NCBI GenBank assembly: GCA_950295325.1
Contig: OX485803.1
Coordinates: forward strand, 28,394,001 to 28,458,000
Direction of reading: 5' to 3'
Length of the DNA stretch: 64,000 nt
From: Polytrichum commune
Taxonomy: Eukaryota; Streptophyta; Polytrichopsida; Polytrichales; Polytrichaceae
Shown here: positions 1 through 11,118 of the stretch, one piece after another
Position numbering within the stretch: the stretch's first letter is position 1
Layout: the number at the start of each line of letters is the position of its first letter
The notes under the pieces: model-generated
Database searches by the model: none
Seen by the model: the letters and a program-made list of their open reading frames with translations, nothing else
What the model was told of the DNA's origin: nothing
Translations under genes and position numbers: made by a program

Positions 1-50
1 AGTCCAAGATTCAATATCAATTGTGGATTGGACTCAACACATGTAAATGG

Positions 51-640
51 CCCGGGTACGCAACTCCCATATTATACGCAGGGGGCATCGTACTTAAAAC
101 GGCTTAGAGGACGGCTTTTGTAAAAATTATATCAAATTATATCAAATTAAAATGATCAAAAAGTTGGGTGAAGACCAAATTAAATAAAATGAGATGAAAA
201 AAAAGTTGGGTAAAGACCAAATTAAATAAAATGAGATGAAAAAAAAGTTGGGTGAAGACCAAATTAAATAAATGAGATGAAAAAAAAGTTGGGTTGCATA
301 TTTATTAAGCCTCCCATTAAAATTATAAGCCACGAATAGTTGCCTCCCATTAAAATTATAATTCATTCACAATGTTAAAATTTTATTAAAAAGTCCAAAA
401 AGTTGGGTAGTTTGACCTATGGTACCTGTATTAAAAAAAATCATATAATTAGGTTTTTAATGCAATTATATGCTTCAAAATATATTCATTTCCTATATAT
501 AATTACATTTTTGGATTCCTCGTTAGAAGGGCTACAAGGGTTTCTTACATTAAAACAAATTGTATCACTCAATATTGGACTAAAACGCATTATAAGTGAT
601 TATAATCAGGTCCATATAATACGGGAGTTGCGTACCCGGG
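51..640. mobile_element. MITE family A copy 1, 8-bp TSD
   Basis: The element begins CCCGGGTACGCAACTCCC and ends with its inverse (about 28 bp of near-perfect terminal inverted repeat). It is flanked by identical 8-bp duplications GTAAATGG at 43-50 and 641-648. The interior has three tandem copies of a ~48-bp unit (about 135-300) absent from copy 2, which explains its greater length (590 versus 463 bp). No transposase is encoded, so it is non-autonomous. An 8-bp target duplication is typical of the hAT superfamily; that assignment is inference. Confidence 0.88.
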
Positions 641-863
641 GTAAATGGGGTCATGTTACAATGACCGCCTGTATCAAATGGGAAGTGTGTTCTAAAACCA
701 CATTTTCTAATAGTGTACGCAACCGAAATCCTCAACATGGGGTGATACAAAAGATAGATGACACTAATTCTGCATCTGCATTGAATCAGGAATATCATGT
801 CTTAATTTTGCAGCTATGTACACTGCAAATCAGTGTCCGGGGAGGTTTTTGAACATAATCGGT

Positions 864-954
864 CGATATCCTACTGTTTTCAAGTCCAACTGGTTACATG
901 TTGACATCTTCCGGTTCAAGTAACCGGTTGGATTTGGAAACAGTACGATATCCC
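864..954. repeat. Fold-back repeat related to the CCGGTT family
   Basis: The two halves (864-897 and 921-954) are imperfect inverted copies: left begins cgatatcctactgttt, right ends aaacagtacgatatcc. The central text matches a dispersed repeat seen again at 38.7, 40.3, 49.7, 50.4 and 55.1 kb (ggttacatgttgacatc, ccggtt). Confidence 0.6.
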
Positions 955-1119
955 CATTCATTGCTGCAAACGTAACCAGTTACATGTTGACAATGTCCCT
1001 GTTCATTGCGTCAAATGCCCTCTCCAAGGTAATAGCTATGCATGATCCTTGCCCAAGGCACCATCATGAGGGTGCATTGAACCTGAAAAGTAGAAGACAT
1101 GATGAAGTCCCACTGTCGC

Positions 1120-1139
1120 CCCCCCCCCCCCCCCCCCCC
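1120..1139. repeat. Poly-C tract
   Basis: A run of about 18 C lies in otherwise unremarkable sequence. Similar C or G runs recur at 9797, 24607, 24935, 41600, 46640, 52208, 57361 and 59010; several mark transposon termini. No partner terminus was found for this one. Confidence 0.7.
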
Positions 1140-1315
1140 AGTATGAGTCTTCAGAAATGGGAATGAAGAAAAGACATAAAACGTCCAGATCATCTCCGTC
1201 TTTACTATATATGAAAACCCAGTATGTATTCAGGTCACCAGATATATGCACTGACTATGCTAGAATTGCTTGGGACGAAGTTCTCAAAAACTCAAAAAGG
1301 GAGGCTATTTATGAC

Positions 1316-1778
1316 CCCGGGTACGCAACTCCCATATTATACGCAGGGGCATCGTACTTAAAACGGCTTAGAGGACGGCTTTTGTAAAAATTATATCAAA
1401 TTAAAATGATCAAAAAGTTGGGTGAAGACCAAATTAAATAAAATGAGATGAAAAAAAAGTTGGGTTGCATATTTATTAAGCCTCCCATTAAAATTATAAT
1501 TCATTCGCAATGTTAAATTTTTATTAAAAAGTCCAAAAAGTTGGGTAGTTTGACCTATGGTACCTGTATTAAAAAAAATCATATAATTAGGTTTTTAATG
1601 CAATTATATGCTTCAAAATATATTCATTTCCTATATATAATTACATTTTTGGATTCCTTGTTAGAAGGGCTACAAGGGTTTTCTACATTAAAACAAATTG
1701 TATCACTCAATATTGGACTAAAACGCATTATAAGTGATTATAATCAGGACCATATAATACGGGAGTTGCGTACCCGGC
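1316..1778. mobile_element. MITE family A copy 2, 8-bp TSD
   Basis: This is the second copy of the element at 51-640, with the same termini (CCCGGGTACGCAACTCCC and inverse, last base changed). It has its own 8-bp duplication TTTATGAC at 1308-1315 and 1779-1786. Different duplications show two separate insertions rather than one tandem duplication. The two copies keep the same open frame of about 78 codons in the right half (403-640 and 1541-1775). Confidence 0.88.
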
Positions 1779-1829
1779 TTTATGACGACGACTTTGTTAA
1801 GTTCGGCGCTATGTGGGGGCAATAACAAC

Positions 1830-3142
1830 CTTCTTTATCAGAGGTCCGATTCTAAAATCTTATGGAACAACCGAGCGTCCCATGTTGGCTTAGTTAATCA
1901 TGCTTCGGTTGTTCATTCTTGGGGTTTTGTGGTTCCATCGAATACACTCAAGAGGGTTTCCCGCTCTCTTTCCTCGAGATCCGATGGCCTTGTTTATTTT
2001 TTGAAAATGAGATGAATCTTGTCTTGTTTGTTTTATTAAATATATATACAGTGACATTTGCCTAGGGTCAGAAGAGATAACACATTGACATTTGCCCGGG
2101 GTCGGAAGAGATAACACACTGAATGCAAATATGGCCAAGGAAAATCTAAATTAGAAATTGCGACAATAGCTACTAGCCACTCAAAAATCAAGAATAGACT
2201 GAACTCGAGGAATATTGATTAGTAATGCAAAACCTGCAAACCAAGGGGTTATGTTCATAACCTTTACTTAACTGATGAGTTGTGTTCAGTTGTCCTAACT
2301 TTAGATTCCGTCTAAAGCACTGAGATTCCAACATCCAAAGTCTTTATTCTCGAATCTATTGTTGGGCACATGAACACAACTCATGGGTTTAGTAATGTTA
2401 TGTTCAGAGAAGGCCGGTGCAAAAGCTACATTACCCACCTGAACACCCTAGAGATGCATGACATGACAATTACAGTGGAACTGGGAAATGGATCGACCTT
2501 GCAAGGAAACACAGTTGGATGTTACTTCTGGCCATGATCCTCTGCCGCTGTGGTTGAATTTGAGAATTTAGGTGTTGCACTCTCAACACTGATGAAATTG
2601 CACAAGACGTTGTGAAGAATTCCTTCAGACTATTACTGCGTTAATCTTTTGGCAATGGACATGTATATATATATATATATATCCCCTTGTTCAAAGCATC
2701 ATGTTTCATCTTTCCTGTCTGTGTGCATCATGTCTTGGTGATCACCTCCATCACTCGATCCTGATTCCTCACAACTCAATGCCACAACTTTAAAATTAAG
2801 ACAACTTCGTAAGACTACAACTAATTCCCCCACCACATTAGCCTTGTGGTACAATCACAAAGAGTAGATGATCTGGACCAAAACTTGCATTGGTGATTTC
2901 GTACCACCAGGATTACCCTCTAAAAAACTATAGCTCAGATCAAGGAGTAGGACAAGGTAGTTGCTCTGAGTACTCCTCAAACATCCACGTCTGCCAGTAA
3001 TTTCAAAGAGGCGATACCTATCAGTGCAGGTCTTGCTGTTAAACTACTGCATGAATTTTATCTACAAAAAAATATGCTGCATGAATTCTGACAATTCATC
3101 ATTCACAGTTCGAACCTAGCTAATGTACACTCTCAATTCGAG
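1830..3142. other. Intergenic, downstream of the ERF gene
   Basis: No credible coding region is seen. It contains a short duplicated phrase (gacatttgcc..gggtcgg/agaagagataacaca, 2049-2121) and an (AT)n microsatellite near 2668-2682. The part next to 3142 should include the 3' untranslated region of the minus-strand ERF gene; its polyadenylation site cannot be fixed by eye. Confidence 0.5.
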
Positions 3143-4273
3143 CTAGAAACTCCACAGACTGGACTCCCACCGCGAGGTGCTAATACCTTCTTCATGATCC
3201 TCGGAGGAAGATGAATACGAGTCAGCTGCAGGGACCATGGAGACGTCAGCTGGAGGTGGCAAACACATTCCGTCGTAAAGACTTGCCATCACATTTGGCA
3301 TGTTAAAAATCATATCCTCGTCGACATAATCCACCTCCTGATGATGATGATGATGATGATATTGGCCTACTTTCGAACCTCCATCATCTAGTCCATCACC
3401 TTGTTTTGAAGTGAATGAATTCTCAGCCATATGATGATGACTTCGCTGCTGCAAGCTGATACTCCTCCCGTTAATGGTACTACATTGACCGACGATATTC
3501 TTCTGTTGTATCCTCTTAGTCTCTATTTCTGGTTCTTTGCTTGCAGTTGGACCTAAGGAGCTTCCCGAAACGCTCAAACTCTTGCCAATCCGGTGAGAAG
3601 TAGTTGCGGGCAAATCAGCAAGACCGACCACTAGTGGTTTAATGTCTTGCAGTTGATCCAACATTAATGTGACTGAATTGTTACCATATTGAGCTGGACA
3701 ACTACTGGATACAGAAGAAATTACTGGCTTGCAGTCCGCCGAGGTTGAGCTGTTCCATCCGGAGGTGTATACCTGCAAAGTATCTGCATTCCGAGCTGCT
3801 GACAGATGATGACGATGATGATGATGATGATGCAAACCTGAATTAGCTCCGGTAGCTTCAGATGATGCGGAGTAGCTTCTTTGGAGGGGGTTTCCTCGTG
3901 GTGATGACGATGATGATGTGGACATCAATACCCTGTTCGCAGCTTCGGTGGCAGCAGCCTGGATGGATTTGTCTGAAAGATCTGCAGGGCGTGGCAATGA
4001 GTGAGCGTAATCGGGGAAATTCAGATTTGCATTCGAGCCACGGAGAGCGAGGGCTGCTGAATCGTACGCTCTCGCTGCCATTTCGGCTGTGGGAAATGAG
4101 CCCAGCCAGATGCGAGATTTCTTCTTAGGTCGTCGAATTTCGGTCACCCAGATGCCCCATGGCCGTCTTCGGACACCGGTGTACACTGGGTGGCGGATGT
4201 CCCCCACTGGCTCGACGCTACTCTGAGTACATTGCCCTGAAGAGTTTGATGTTGAGGAATGATCGGTACTCAT
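3143..4273 (-). CDS. AP2/ERF-domain transcription factor, DREB-like
   Basis: This is a single-exon gene of 376 codons for a nuclear DNA-binding regulator. The AP2/ERF domain covers residues 30-88 ([50 protein letters not shown]). It is followed by the [20 protein letters not shown] stretch common to DREB/TINY proteins. Near the C-terminus [15 protein letters not shown] (322-336) resembles the C-terminal motif of DREB A-4 to A-6 proteins, and the last residues are LWSF, like the LWSY end of CBF proteins. Val at the DREB-diagnostic position 14 is kept, but the usual Glu at position 19 is Arg. Two histidine runs (148-156, 306-311) come from CAT/ATG triplet repeats. Known members bind DRE/CRT-type elements in stress responses; the exact target here is inference. 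The ATG at 4273 is the first in frame, directly before a conserved-looking Ser-rich N-terminus. Confidence 0.93.
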   Translation of the reverse strand: MSTDHSSTSNSSGQCTQSSVEPVGDIRHPVYTGVRRRPWGIWVTEIRRPKKKSRIWLGSFPTAEMAARAYDSAALALRGSNANLNFPDYAHSLPRPADLSDKSIQAAATEAANRVLMSTSSSSSPRGNPLQRSYSASSEATGANSGLHHHHHHRHHLSAARNADTLQVYTSGWNSSTSADCKPVISSVSSSCPAQYGNNSVTLMLDQLQDIKPLVVGLADLPATTSHRIGKSLSVSGSSLGPTASKEPEIETKRIQQKNIVGQCSTINGRSISLQQRSHHHMAENSFTSKQGDGLDDGGSKVGQYHHHHHHQEVDYVDEDMIFNMPNVMASLYDGMCLPPPADVSMVPAADSYSSSSEDHEEGISTSRWESSLWSF

Positions 4274-4344
4274 GATTTTCTTTCTTCTCTTTTTTTCCCA
4301 AAAACTTATACTGTATCAATCTCTCGGATTCACTATCGATGATG

Positions 4345-4900
4345 TTGTAGTTCCATTGCGTCTCCTCCCTCGCTCCAAATAGTGTTCATGGTTATTCTTT
4401 GAAACAGGTGTACAAAACTGAGAGTAGGAGCTCCCTAGCGCTTAATCCCTGCGCTGTGATCTCGGTCCCTTTCTATTTATTTTTACATCATTATTTTAAA
4501 GCCTTGTGATGTCGGGAACTCCTGGATTCCAAGCATCGGGATTCGGGATATTCAATTCACAAGCTCCTATGCACCTATAAGCCTACACCTTCAAACGTAA
4601 AGCCTTCACAGATCCTCAGGTTCAGGCTTACAGTTGCACACTACTATTAAATCTCCTTTTACATAACTTTTGATGCTTGCATCAAAGTGCATTTGATTCC
4701 CGGCACTCCCACGGACCGCTTTTAGGATCTGAAGCTCAACAATGCTATTAAGCTCTCGAAACTATAGGTGGAAATGTTGATCGATCGCAGCTGATCCCTC
4801 GCTCCACATAAGCTTCATGGTTGTCTTTTGGGGCAGAAATAGAGACCGGAGAGTAGCTGGAGCTACGAAGCGCTCATTTCCGGCTCCTCCTCTGCTACTG
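4345..4900. repeat. Duplicated ERF 5' region
   Basis: Sequence upstream of the ERF start is partly duplicated: 4360-4460 (ccctcgctccaaatagtgttcatggtt, ending gcgctt) recurs with changes at 4785-4890 (ccctcgctccacataagcttcatggtt, ending gcgctc). An AT-rich box at about 4470-4484 (AAATAAATA on the minus strand) could be a TATA element roughly 200 bp before the start codon. These may be duplicated promoter or 5' UTR segments. Confidence 0.45.
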
Positions 4901-7900
4901 CATGGCGACGAGTGAATGGGTGTACTACTGCTCAACCAAATTGGGAAAAAAATCTCTCCAGAGGTTGAGTACAGCGGCAGAAATCTGGAGCTGAGTACCC
5001 GTCGTGATGAGAGCTCAGCGAGGCTAATTGAAGAGGAAATAATGAAGATGCAAGGAAACGTCTGCATTGAAGTCTTTCCTACCATTGTCACGATGCAGGA
5101 AAAAAAAGATGATTACTACTAATCTTTAGAATTCGATGAGCTTCGTATTAGCCGCCTAGGTACTTGGGATGCATGCGTAGTCTAATTATGAAATCCCTGA
5201 TCTTTGGATCGTCTAAAGGTCACCAGAAACTTGGAGACTGTCTCAGATCGTTCGATCGGTTCAGCAAGATTGCACGCGCAGTAATTTAGCAATCACCTCA
5301 TTCCTGCATGAATTCCAATTCCAAGTACACGCACCATACAGTGACCTAATAAAAAGCCTGCATCTGGATTGTCTTGCATCCAGGACAACCGGATCTTTAG
5401 TCCTGTGCAGTGTGAATAAGGAACCTATCTATCTATCTGTAGAAACCTTGAATAGAACGGGTGAGCGAGGAATCATTTCAACTTGAAGACACGATGAGGA
5501 GCAAATTTTCCATTCGGATCGTTCTGTTCCAGCATGAAAATTAAGCAGATCTTGGCTTCGATTGTTAGCTTTTACAATACCTGTAAAGTTCCACAATGAT
5601 GCAAGTGCAGACCAAACAAAAACATGTGCTTCTAAAGTATCCTACGTACACTGAGATTGACTGCAGGTCAACCTCTATTGTGGTTGGAAGAACAGATTGT
5701 ACAATATTTTCTGCGATTCGAGGACAAATCGCTCAAATACGGAGCTTACGATTGACGAAGACTGTTCTGTCTGGTACTTGTCTCTCTCTCTCGATCATTT
5801 GTCCGTGGATAAGACCGGTGCCCTCATCTGCAGCAGGACGGACGACCCAAAATTATACGGAACTAAAAGACTGTCCGTCTTCTCCCTCATGAAATCAGAA
5901 GGAATAAATCATCTGTGATCTACCACCAACGCAGATGTTGGGCATCATCTACATTAGACCCTCTGCATGATTATTCTTAACTGCTGGCACTGTTGTACTT
6001 AACCCTCACTACTGGGAAGGGATTTTGGGTGGATGTCAATCAGCACCACACAAGCAACATATAAGTGCCTTATAATATTCTCAACACAGCTGTTGAAATG
6101 GACTGCTTTGGGTGCTACTGGAAGCACAAGAACCCCGAATTGTTTAGCTCTATATTTGATCTCATTGACAGACACAGAGATGACTGTTGCACTAGTTAAC
6201 CCGCACTACTGGATTTTGGGTGGACATCAACACCCCCACGCAACATATAATATCAACACAGATGTTGGAATGGACTGCTTTGGGCGCTGCTGGAAGCACA
6301 AGAACCCCCAGTTTTTGGAGCTCTAAAAATTAATCTTATGGACAAAGGCACAGAGATAAATCTCGTGCACTTTTAGTCACCCACACACATCTCTCCACCT
6401 CCTGGAACATACAGTAAAAGGCGGAACTTCCCAATGTTCTCGAAGCACAGGTCATATAACACTGCACGGCTCCTAGTTCCTCATGAAATTAGAAGGAAAA
6501 CATTCAGCGCTAGCTAGCTCTAATCGACCACCATCGATGCTGATATCTACATGATTATTGCCGGTACTGTTGCACTTAGCCCTCACTACTGAGATTATTG
6601 GTTAGGTGTCAAAACTCCACAAGCAATATTTTCCCTGAAATATCAACACATGATGTGTTAAAATGGACCGCTTTGCAGGACAGTGGAAACTAATTTTGGG
6701 AGACTAAATCTCATGGACATACTGCACACAGAAGATTCAGACCCAATGTTCCTCTTTTTCTGGAGCTGCCCAGACCCATCCCTCTCTCCATGGAACCTTC
6801 CGAAGTACTCGAACTTCGAGGTACAGCTACCTACCTACCCGCCCTCATCTCTATCTCTGGATTGATGTAGTTTAGCAACTATCATGAGTCCTTTCCTTCC
6901 CTTTCCTTTGCTTTGCTTTCCCTCAAATGAGGCGCAGTCTTCTTCTTGTTCTCGTGGCATATATAGGCATTGAAGGCAACCTGGTGTGGGCTCCACTGCC
7001 CGAATAGATGACTTAAATAGAAGCTTGAAGACACATGGACCATGTTGGCACAAACGACACGATCACACACGCGTGCAAGCACTGTTGCAAAAGCCGCAGA
7101 GTCAGCGTCTTCCTGGCTGTGGACGCAACCTCCTCTTCCCCCCTGCCATGCCTTGGCCTGCCCCTCCGCTCCTGATCAAGCTGATTCAGCTGACCCCTGA
7201 ATCCTGATCAGTGCTAGTGATGAGTGAAGAAGTGCTCCGAAACGAGGCATCTGGCCGAGGACAGGAGCCCGAAAGCAGGTGCCCTTAAATCGCAGATAGC
7301 CCAACATGAGGAGCCTTCTCTTGTGTAAAAACTCTTAGGGACCAGTGCATTCTAGTCGGCGAAATGCACATTTCAGAGAACTGTGCATTTTGCAAGGTTG
7401 GAATGCACTACACCAATTATGATATTTAGTGTCACGTACACTATTTGCTAAGGGTCTAAACTAGATGCCTAGAGGTCTCACGCTGTCACGCCCGCTGCTT
7501 GCCAATGTGGTTTCATTCGTCAACATAAGTAACTCTTTAAAGTGAGAAAAATATCTACATTTTGACATTTACACTAGCACATGGAGGTACTTTACATGAT
7601 ATATTAATCTTGTGTTTAGTATGCAAGAGGAAGATTTTATTAGCGTAGTTATGGCAAGTGTCATGTGTTTATATTTCAGTATGCAAGAGGAAAATATTCT
7701 TAAGCATACTAATGGCAAGTGTCACTTGTGTACATAGGCATGCACCTCATAACACTATTGAACATACTCATGCCAAGTGTCATGAGGTGAGACTTATGGT
7801 GAAGTTATTAATCATCGGTGTAACTTAGCCTACGCCTCGAAATAAGGGTAGTGACACTATTGCGCATGTGACACTCAATACCATAACTGGTGTAGTCTTG

Positions 7901-8285
7901 TGTACAGGGCAATTATGCGCTGGAATGGGAGGGAAAATACACATGGAAATCATCGCCAGGTTTGTACGGGGAAAGGTGGTTAACTCCTCACTGGTGTTGG
8001 AATAAGTGAATTCTGGCAGCAGGCAGGGGAACATTCTCCTGCTTTGACCATAGCTAGCTAGCCATATATACTGCCCTGACACTAAGGCATACTTCCATGA
8101 GTTGGCTGTGTGGGGCACCCACCGTCCGGGCATGCAATGCCTCTTGGCCGCATGCCTCCTGGCACTAGTAGTGTGGGGGCGCTAAAGTTACCCAAAAGCT
8201 CAAGATCCAGGGAGCTGGACCATGAGAAGCTCGTGAGCCTTCAATAACCTCGGCCATCATTCCCCTGCTGCATGCCTGCCTTCCT
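4901..8285. other. Intergenic region with local duplications
   Basis: No gene is recognised. A (CTAT)n microsatellite lies near 5414-5430. A segment (5885-6340) contains two imperfect tandem copies of a ~170-bp unit (aaccc(t/g)cactactgg, tttgggtgga, atggactgctttggg, ggaagcacaagaacccc). A diverged third copy lies at 6479-6725. Short repeats built on tatgcaagaggaa and atggcaagtgtca occur at 7620-7790. Small open frames here have no recognisable domain. Confidence 0.5.
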
Positions 8286-8844
8286 GCCTGCAGGCTGCCA
8301 TGTAACTTTGGAGGCTTGAGTGCCTGTCAAATGCGAAATCGTCCTCCCAAGAAAGTTTTTTTTAATTTTTTTTAATTTTTAAGTTTTTTTAACAAAGCTC
8401 TGGCAGGATCGTTTTTTGTAAGATTGTCACATTGAAGGCCATAGGACTTCATGCCCTTCACAATTTAATAATGAGAGGAAATAGTCTCATTCAAGTTGTG
8501 TTGTACTTTGAAGGATGTTAAATAACTGTCAAATGCGGAATTGTCCTTCAAAGGTCTTTTATTTTACAAAGTTATGGCAGTAGAATTTTTCACAAGTTTG
8601 GCGTCACAGTGAAGACCAACGCAAGTCATGCCCTTCCCAATTTTACAATGAGAGGAAATTGTCTCATTCAAGTTGTGTTGTACTTTGAAGGATGTTAAAT
8701 ATCTGTCAAATGCGGAATTGTCCTTCAAAGGTCTTCTCTTTTACAAAGTCATGGCAGTAGAATTTTTCACAAGTTTGGCGTCACAGTGAAGACCAACGCA
8801 AGTCATGCCCTTCCCAATTTTACAATGAGAGGAAATTGTCTCAT
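8286..8844 (+). repeat. ~180-bp satellite-like repeats, left block
   Basis: Three tandem units of about 180 bp share landmarks (ctgtcaaatgcg, gtccttcaaaggtc, tttttcacaagtttggcgtc, atgagaggaaattgtctcat). The last unit is cut after TCAT at 8841-8844, where the giant element begins. The same family resumes in the same orientation at 23346, so the two blocks were once continuous. Confidence 0.85.
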
Positions 8845-8872
8845 AACACTATATTCGTTAAATTGAGACTTT
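8845..8872 (+). repeat. Left terminal inverted repeat of the giant element
   Basis: These 28 bases are identical to the reverse complement of 23318-23345. The next base inward differs (T at 8873 against C implied by 23317), which sets the TIR length. Confidence 0.93.
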
Positions 8873-8984
8873 TTGGGCATTTTGAGACATTCACAAAAAT
8901 AAGAACAAGGATAAATGGAACACATATTGGAGAAAGTTGTAAGATGCGAACACTTTGAAGCAGGTGTTTAGACCAAGAACCCCA

Positions 8985-9262
8985 TATATAACTCATATTT
9001 GTGATGGTTTAGGGTGGGCAACCCAAACCTTAGACCAAATTGAAGGGGAAACCTTAAAACATTCATATTATTGCACACAAAATATTAGAGCTTGTACGAA
9101 TATGGTTTAGGTAGGGCAATCCAAACCATAGATCTTATTGAAGGGTTAATATGTTAACCAATATAATATGGCATACAAAATATTCCAAACTCATATTTGT
9201 GATGGTTTAGGTAGGGCAATCCAAACCTTAGACCATATGGAAGGGGAAATCATGTGACACTT
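8985..9262 (+). repeat. Subterminal tandem repeat of the giant element
   Basis: Three units of roughly 90-100 bp share gatggtttagg, ggcaa(c/t)ccaaacc and gaaggggaaa. Each has a near-palindromic core (ggtttagg...ccaaacc). Subterminal repeats near a TIR are often transposase-binding sites in plant transposons; that role is inference. Confidence 0.6.
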
Positions 9263-9392
9263 ATATTATTGCAAATAGAACATACAAAGTATGGCATGTA
9301 AAATGCATAGCATGCTAACACCTAAACATCCATTGGATAGTGCGACCCAAAATGTTCTTGCCTATGGCCCAAAACCCTACGCCTACTATGGC

Positions 9393-9680
9393 CTATCTAG
9401 CCTCGGAGAGTGCCTCTTTTTCTTTTGCCTCTTTTTCTTTTGCTGCGGCTTCTTTTGCTCGCATTGCTTCAACATTCCTGAAAATCTCCGCCCCGCGACT
9501 ATAGCCATTCTTGGGGTGACAGCCAACAATAACACATTTTGGATTCCGTCGGCCGCCCGAATTATACGACGAAGAATTCGAATACGATGAAGTGGACTGT
9601 CTTGCATTTCCGGTCATGGAGTAGAAACGCTCCAACTCGACGGACACACTAGCCCGCATAGGTTTACGGGTGGGAGCAAC
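9393..9680 (-). CDS. Predicted terminal exon, Lys/Glu/Ala-rich C-terminus
   Basis: An open exon of 96 codons ends in TAG at 9393. A good acceptor (GCGTTGCAG) precedes 9680, and joining in phase 0 to the exon ending at 9815 keeps the frame. The product has a Ser/Tyr-rich stretch (STSSYSNSSSY), a short NPKCVIVGCHPKNGY segment with two cysteines, and a charged, probably helical tail of AKEKEAKEKEA type. No family is recognised. It lies at the left end of the giant element, downstream of the HAD-like exon on the same strand. Confidence 0.5.
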   Translation of the reverse strand, partial: VAPTRKPMRASVSVELERFYSMTGNARQSTSSYSNSSSYNSGGRRNPKCVIVGCHPKNGYSRGAEIFRNVEAMRAKEAAAKEKEAKEKEALSEAR

Positions 9681-9814
9681 CTGCAACGCGTGAATGCAAG
9701 AACACACGTGTTAGTTTAGGGAGGAAGACCCAAACGTGTCACACGTTCATTTTTTTTAAGTGCGGGATGATTGTAATGTGCGGTTAACCATGTTTTGGGG
9801 GGGGGGGGGTTCAC
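9681..9814 (-). other. Predicted 134-bp phase-0 intron
   Basis: Donor GTGAAC at 9814 follows AAG and acceptor GCAG precedes 9680. A run of about 13 C (minus strand) lies just after the donor and is a likely slippage-prone tract. Without splicing the frame continues through this tract to a stop near 9716, so intron retention would give a different short end. Confidence 0.5.
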
Positions 9815-10168
9815 CTTGTCACCGGGGGCGTTCCCGTCGGAGTTGGCGAGGAGGGGCAAGGCGTCCCGCAAAGGAATAGGAAGGGTTCCACTCTTCGTTG
9901 GCCGAGCGTCCATCCGCAGCCGCCGTTGAGGTGTAATATGGCCGCCGGGTCGAGAGGGGGACGTCCGGACGCATTTGCGATTTATGCCCTTGAGCGGCGA
10001 CGGGGACGCAGATCGCCGGAAGATTTGCTTGGGTGGGGGGCTATCGACGACGCCGGCGTCAATAGGCTCCTTGGAGTAGTCAATGGTTGACGCTGCGTCG
10101 TAAACAGTCTCGTAGAAGAAGCTCCCCAAGTTTGACTCGCTCACGATGTCAATCGAGGGCTCCAAACG
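9815..10168 (-). CDS. Predicted exon, unknown protein in giant element
   Basis: An open phase-0 exon of 118 codons lies between an acceptor (GGCTCCAG) before 10168 and the donor at 9814. The product is acidic at first (SIDIVSESNLGSFFYETVYD), then Ser/Pro/Arg-rich (FRRSASPSPLKG, TSPSRPGG). No initiating ATG is seen at its 5' end, so an upstream exon is missing from the model. It could be the 3' part of the HAD-like gene, but the HAD exon already ends in its own stop at 10306, or a separate gene. No known family was recognised. Confidence 0.45.
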
Positions 10169-10269
10169 CTGGAGCCAAAATTAAAACAAAACAAAACCCA
10201 AGGGAGGAGGGTTTGATAGAGCGCGTGAAAATCAAGATACATATGAAGCATATATTACACAAAGTGGGC

Positions 10270-10302
10270 GGGCACACACACACACATACAAACACACATA
10301 GT
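10270..10302. repeat. CA-rich microsatellite
   Basis: A (CA)n-like run with interruptions lies between the HAD-like stop codon and the next downstream exon. Confidence 0.7.
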
Positions 10303-10305
10303 GCC

Positions 10306-11118
10306 TCAAATGAGCTTGTTGAATTTCGTGTGTGAGAACAACTCTCTGTACAAATGGTCTCGTGGATCCAAGTATCTCTCGCCTATCGGATTGTTCCTAA
10401 CAAAATTGTTTACAGGTAGCCCGCTACCCCAGAGCGCCTGGAGGTATTTACTAAGGTCTAACAAAAATCGGTCCCGGACCTTCTCGACCGTCCATGTAGG
10501 GCAAACTATGAGGTTGGCCGTCGGGTTCAACATGTTCTTTGCGGCGTTGTCGTCCACCATGAGCGTGTTCTCGCGGGTGGGGCGGACGTCGTAGGGGACG
10601 CCTATCAAGGACGGACGTTGGTCCCAAAAAATGGGCTTCAAGACCTTGAGATATTGGGGGGAAGCGGGGTTGTTTGGTTTTTTGACGACTTTGCCGTCTG
10701 GTGTGTACAATATTCTACAGGCTTCTTGTGCTAGGACCATGCAGGGGGGCTCGATGCCCTTGAAGATGAACTCCACGACGGCATTGGTGTTCTCGGCCTT
10801 CATGGAGCTCCACACGACCACCCACCATCGTTGTTGGGCGATCTGGAGGAAGGTCCGAAGCCACGGGCGGAGGTGAACTAGTTTGCTCTTTATGAACGTG
10901 GGCGGCCCGTCGTAATTAGCGTCCTCGGGCTTGCAAAAGGGCACCGTGGGGGTCCTAGGGCAATGAACGCATTGGACGAGGACCCCGTTCAGGTCTAACA
11001 CCAGGAATCGTTTCTTCGGCAGCGGGGGCGGGGCGGGTAAAACCGGGGGTGCCGCCGCGCTGCCCTCTCCGCTCCTTGGAGAAGAGCGTCGGGGAGCCGC
11101 TACGCTATGCTCCGAGCC
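10306..11118 (-). CDS. FCP1/NIF-like HAD phosphatase domain exon
   Basis: The open exon has 270 sense codons. An acceptor (TCCGCAG) precedes 11118, and the stop TGA is at 10306-10308. After a Pro/Ala/Ser-rich linker comes KKRFLVLDLNGVLVQ (about residues 35-49), matching HAD motif I of FCP1/SCP phosphatases (DxDxT). The second Asp is Asn and the Thr is Val. VVVWSSM fits motif II, K in the LKPIFW region motif III, and LMVDDNAAK motif IV with both Asp kept. FCP1-family enzymes dephosphorylate protein Ser/Thr, for example the RNA polymerase II CTD. Loss of the second motif-I Asp predicts weak or no activity. Phase 0 at 11118 would allow direct splicing from the exon ending at 11622, making it the C-terminal domain of the ParB/methylase-like protein; it may equally be its own gene with an unseen 5' exon. 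Confidence 0.72.
   Translation of the reverse strand, partial: GSEHSVAAPRRSSPRSGEGSAAAPPVLPAPPPLPKKRFLVLDLNGVLVQCVHCPRTPTVPFCKPEDANYDGPPTFIKSKLVHLRPWLRTFLQIAQQRWWVVVWSSMKAENTNAVVEFIFKGIEPPCMVLAQEACRILYTPDGKVVKKPNNPASPQYLKVLKPIFWDQRPSLIGVPYDVRPTRENTLMVDDNAAKNMLNPTANLIVCPTWTVEKVRDRFLLDLSKYLQALWGSGLPVNNFVRNNPIGERYLDPRDHLYRELFSHTKFNKLI

Noticed and set aside
1036-1251. Gly-rich small open frames around the poly-C tract
   Set aside because: Translation of a homopolymer run with no flanking coding signature.
8843-8851. Plain CACTA element (ends CACTA, 3-bp TSD)
   Set aside because: With CACTA as the terminus the 3-bp flanks would be TAA and TTT, which do not match; comparison with satellite units gives TCAT and two extra terminal bases.
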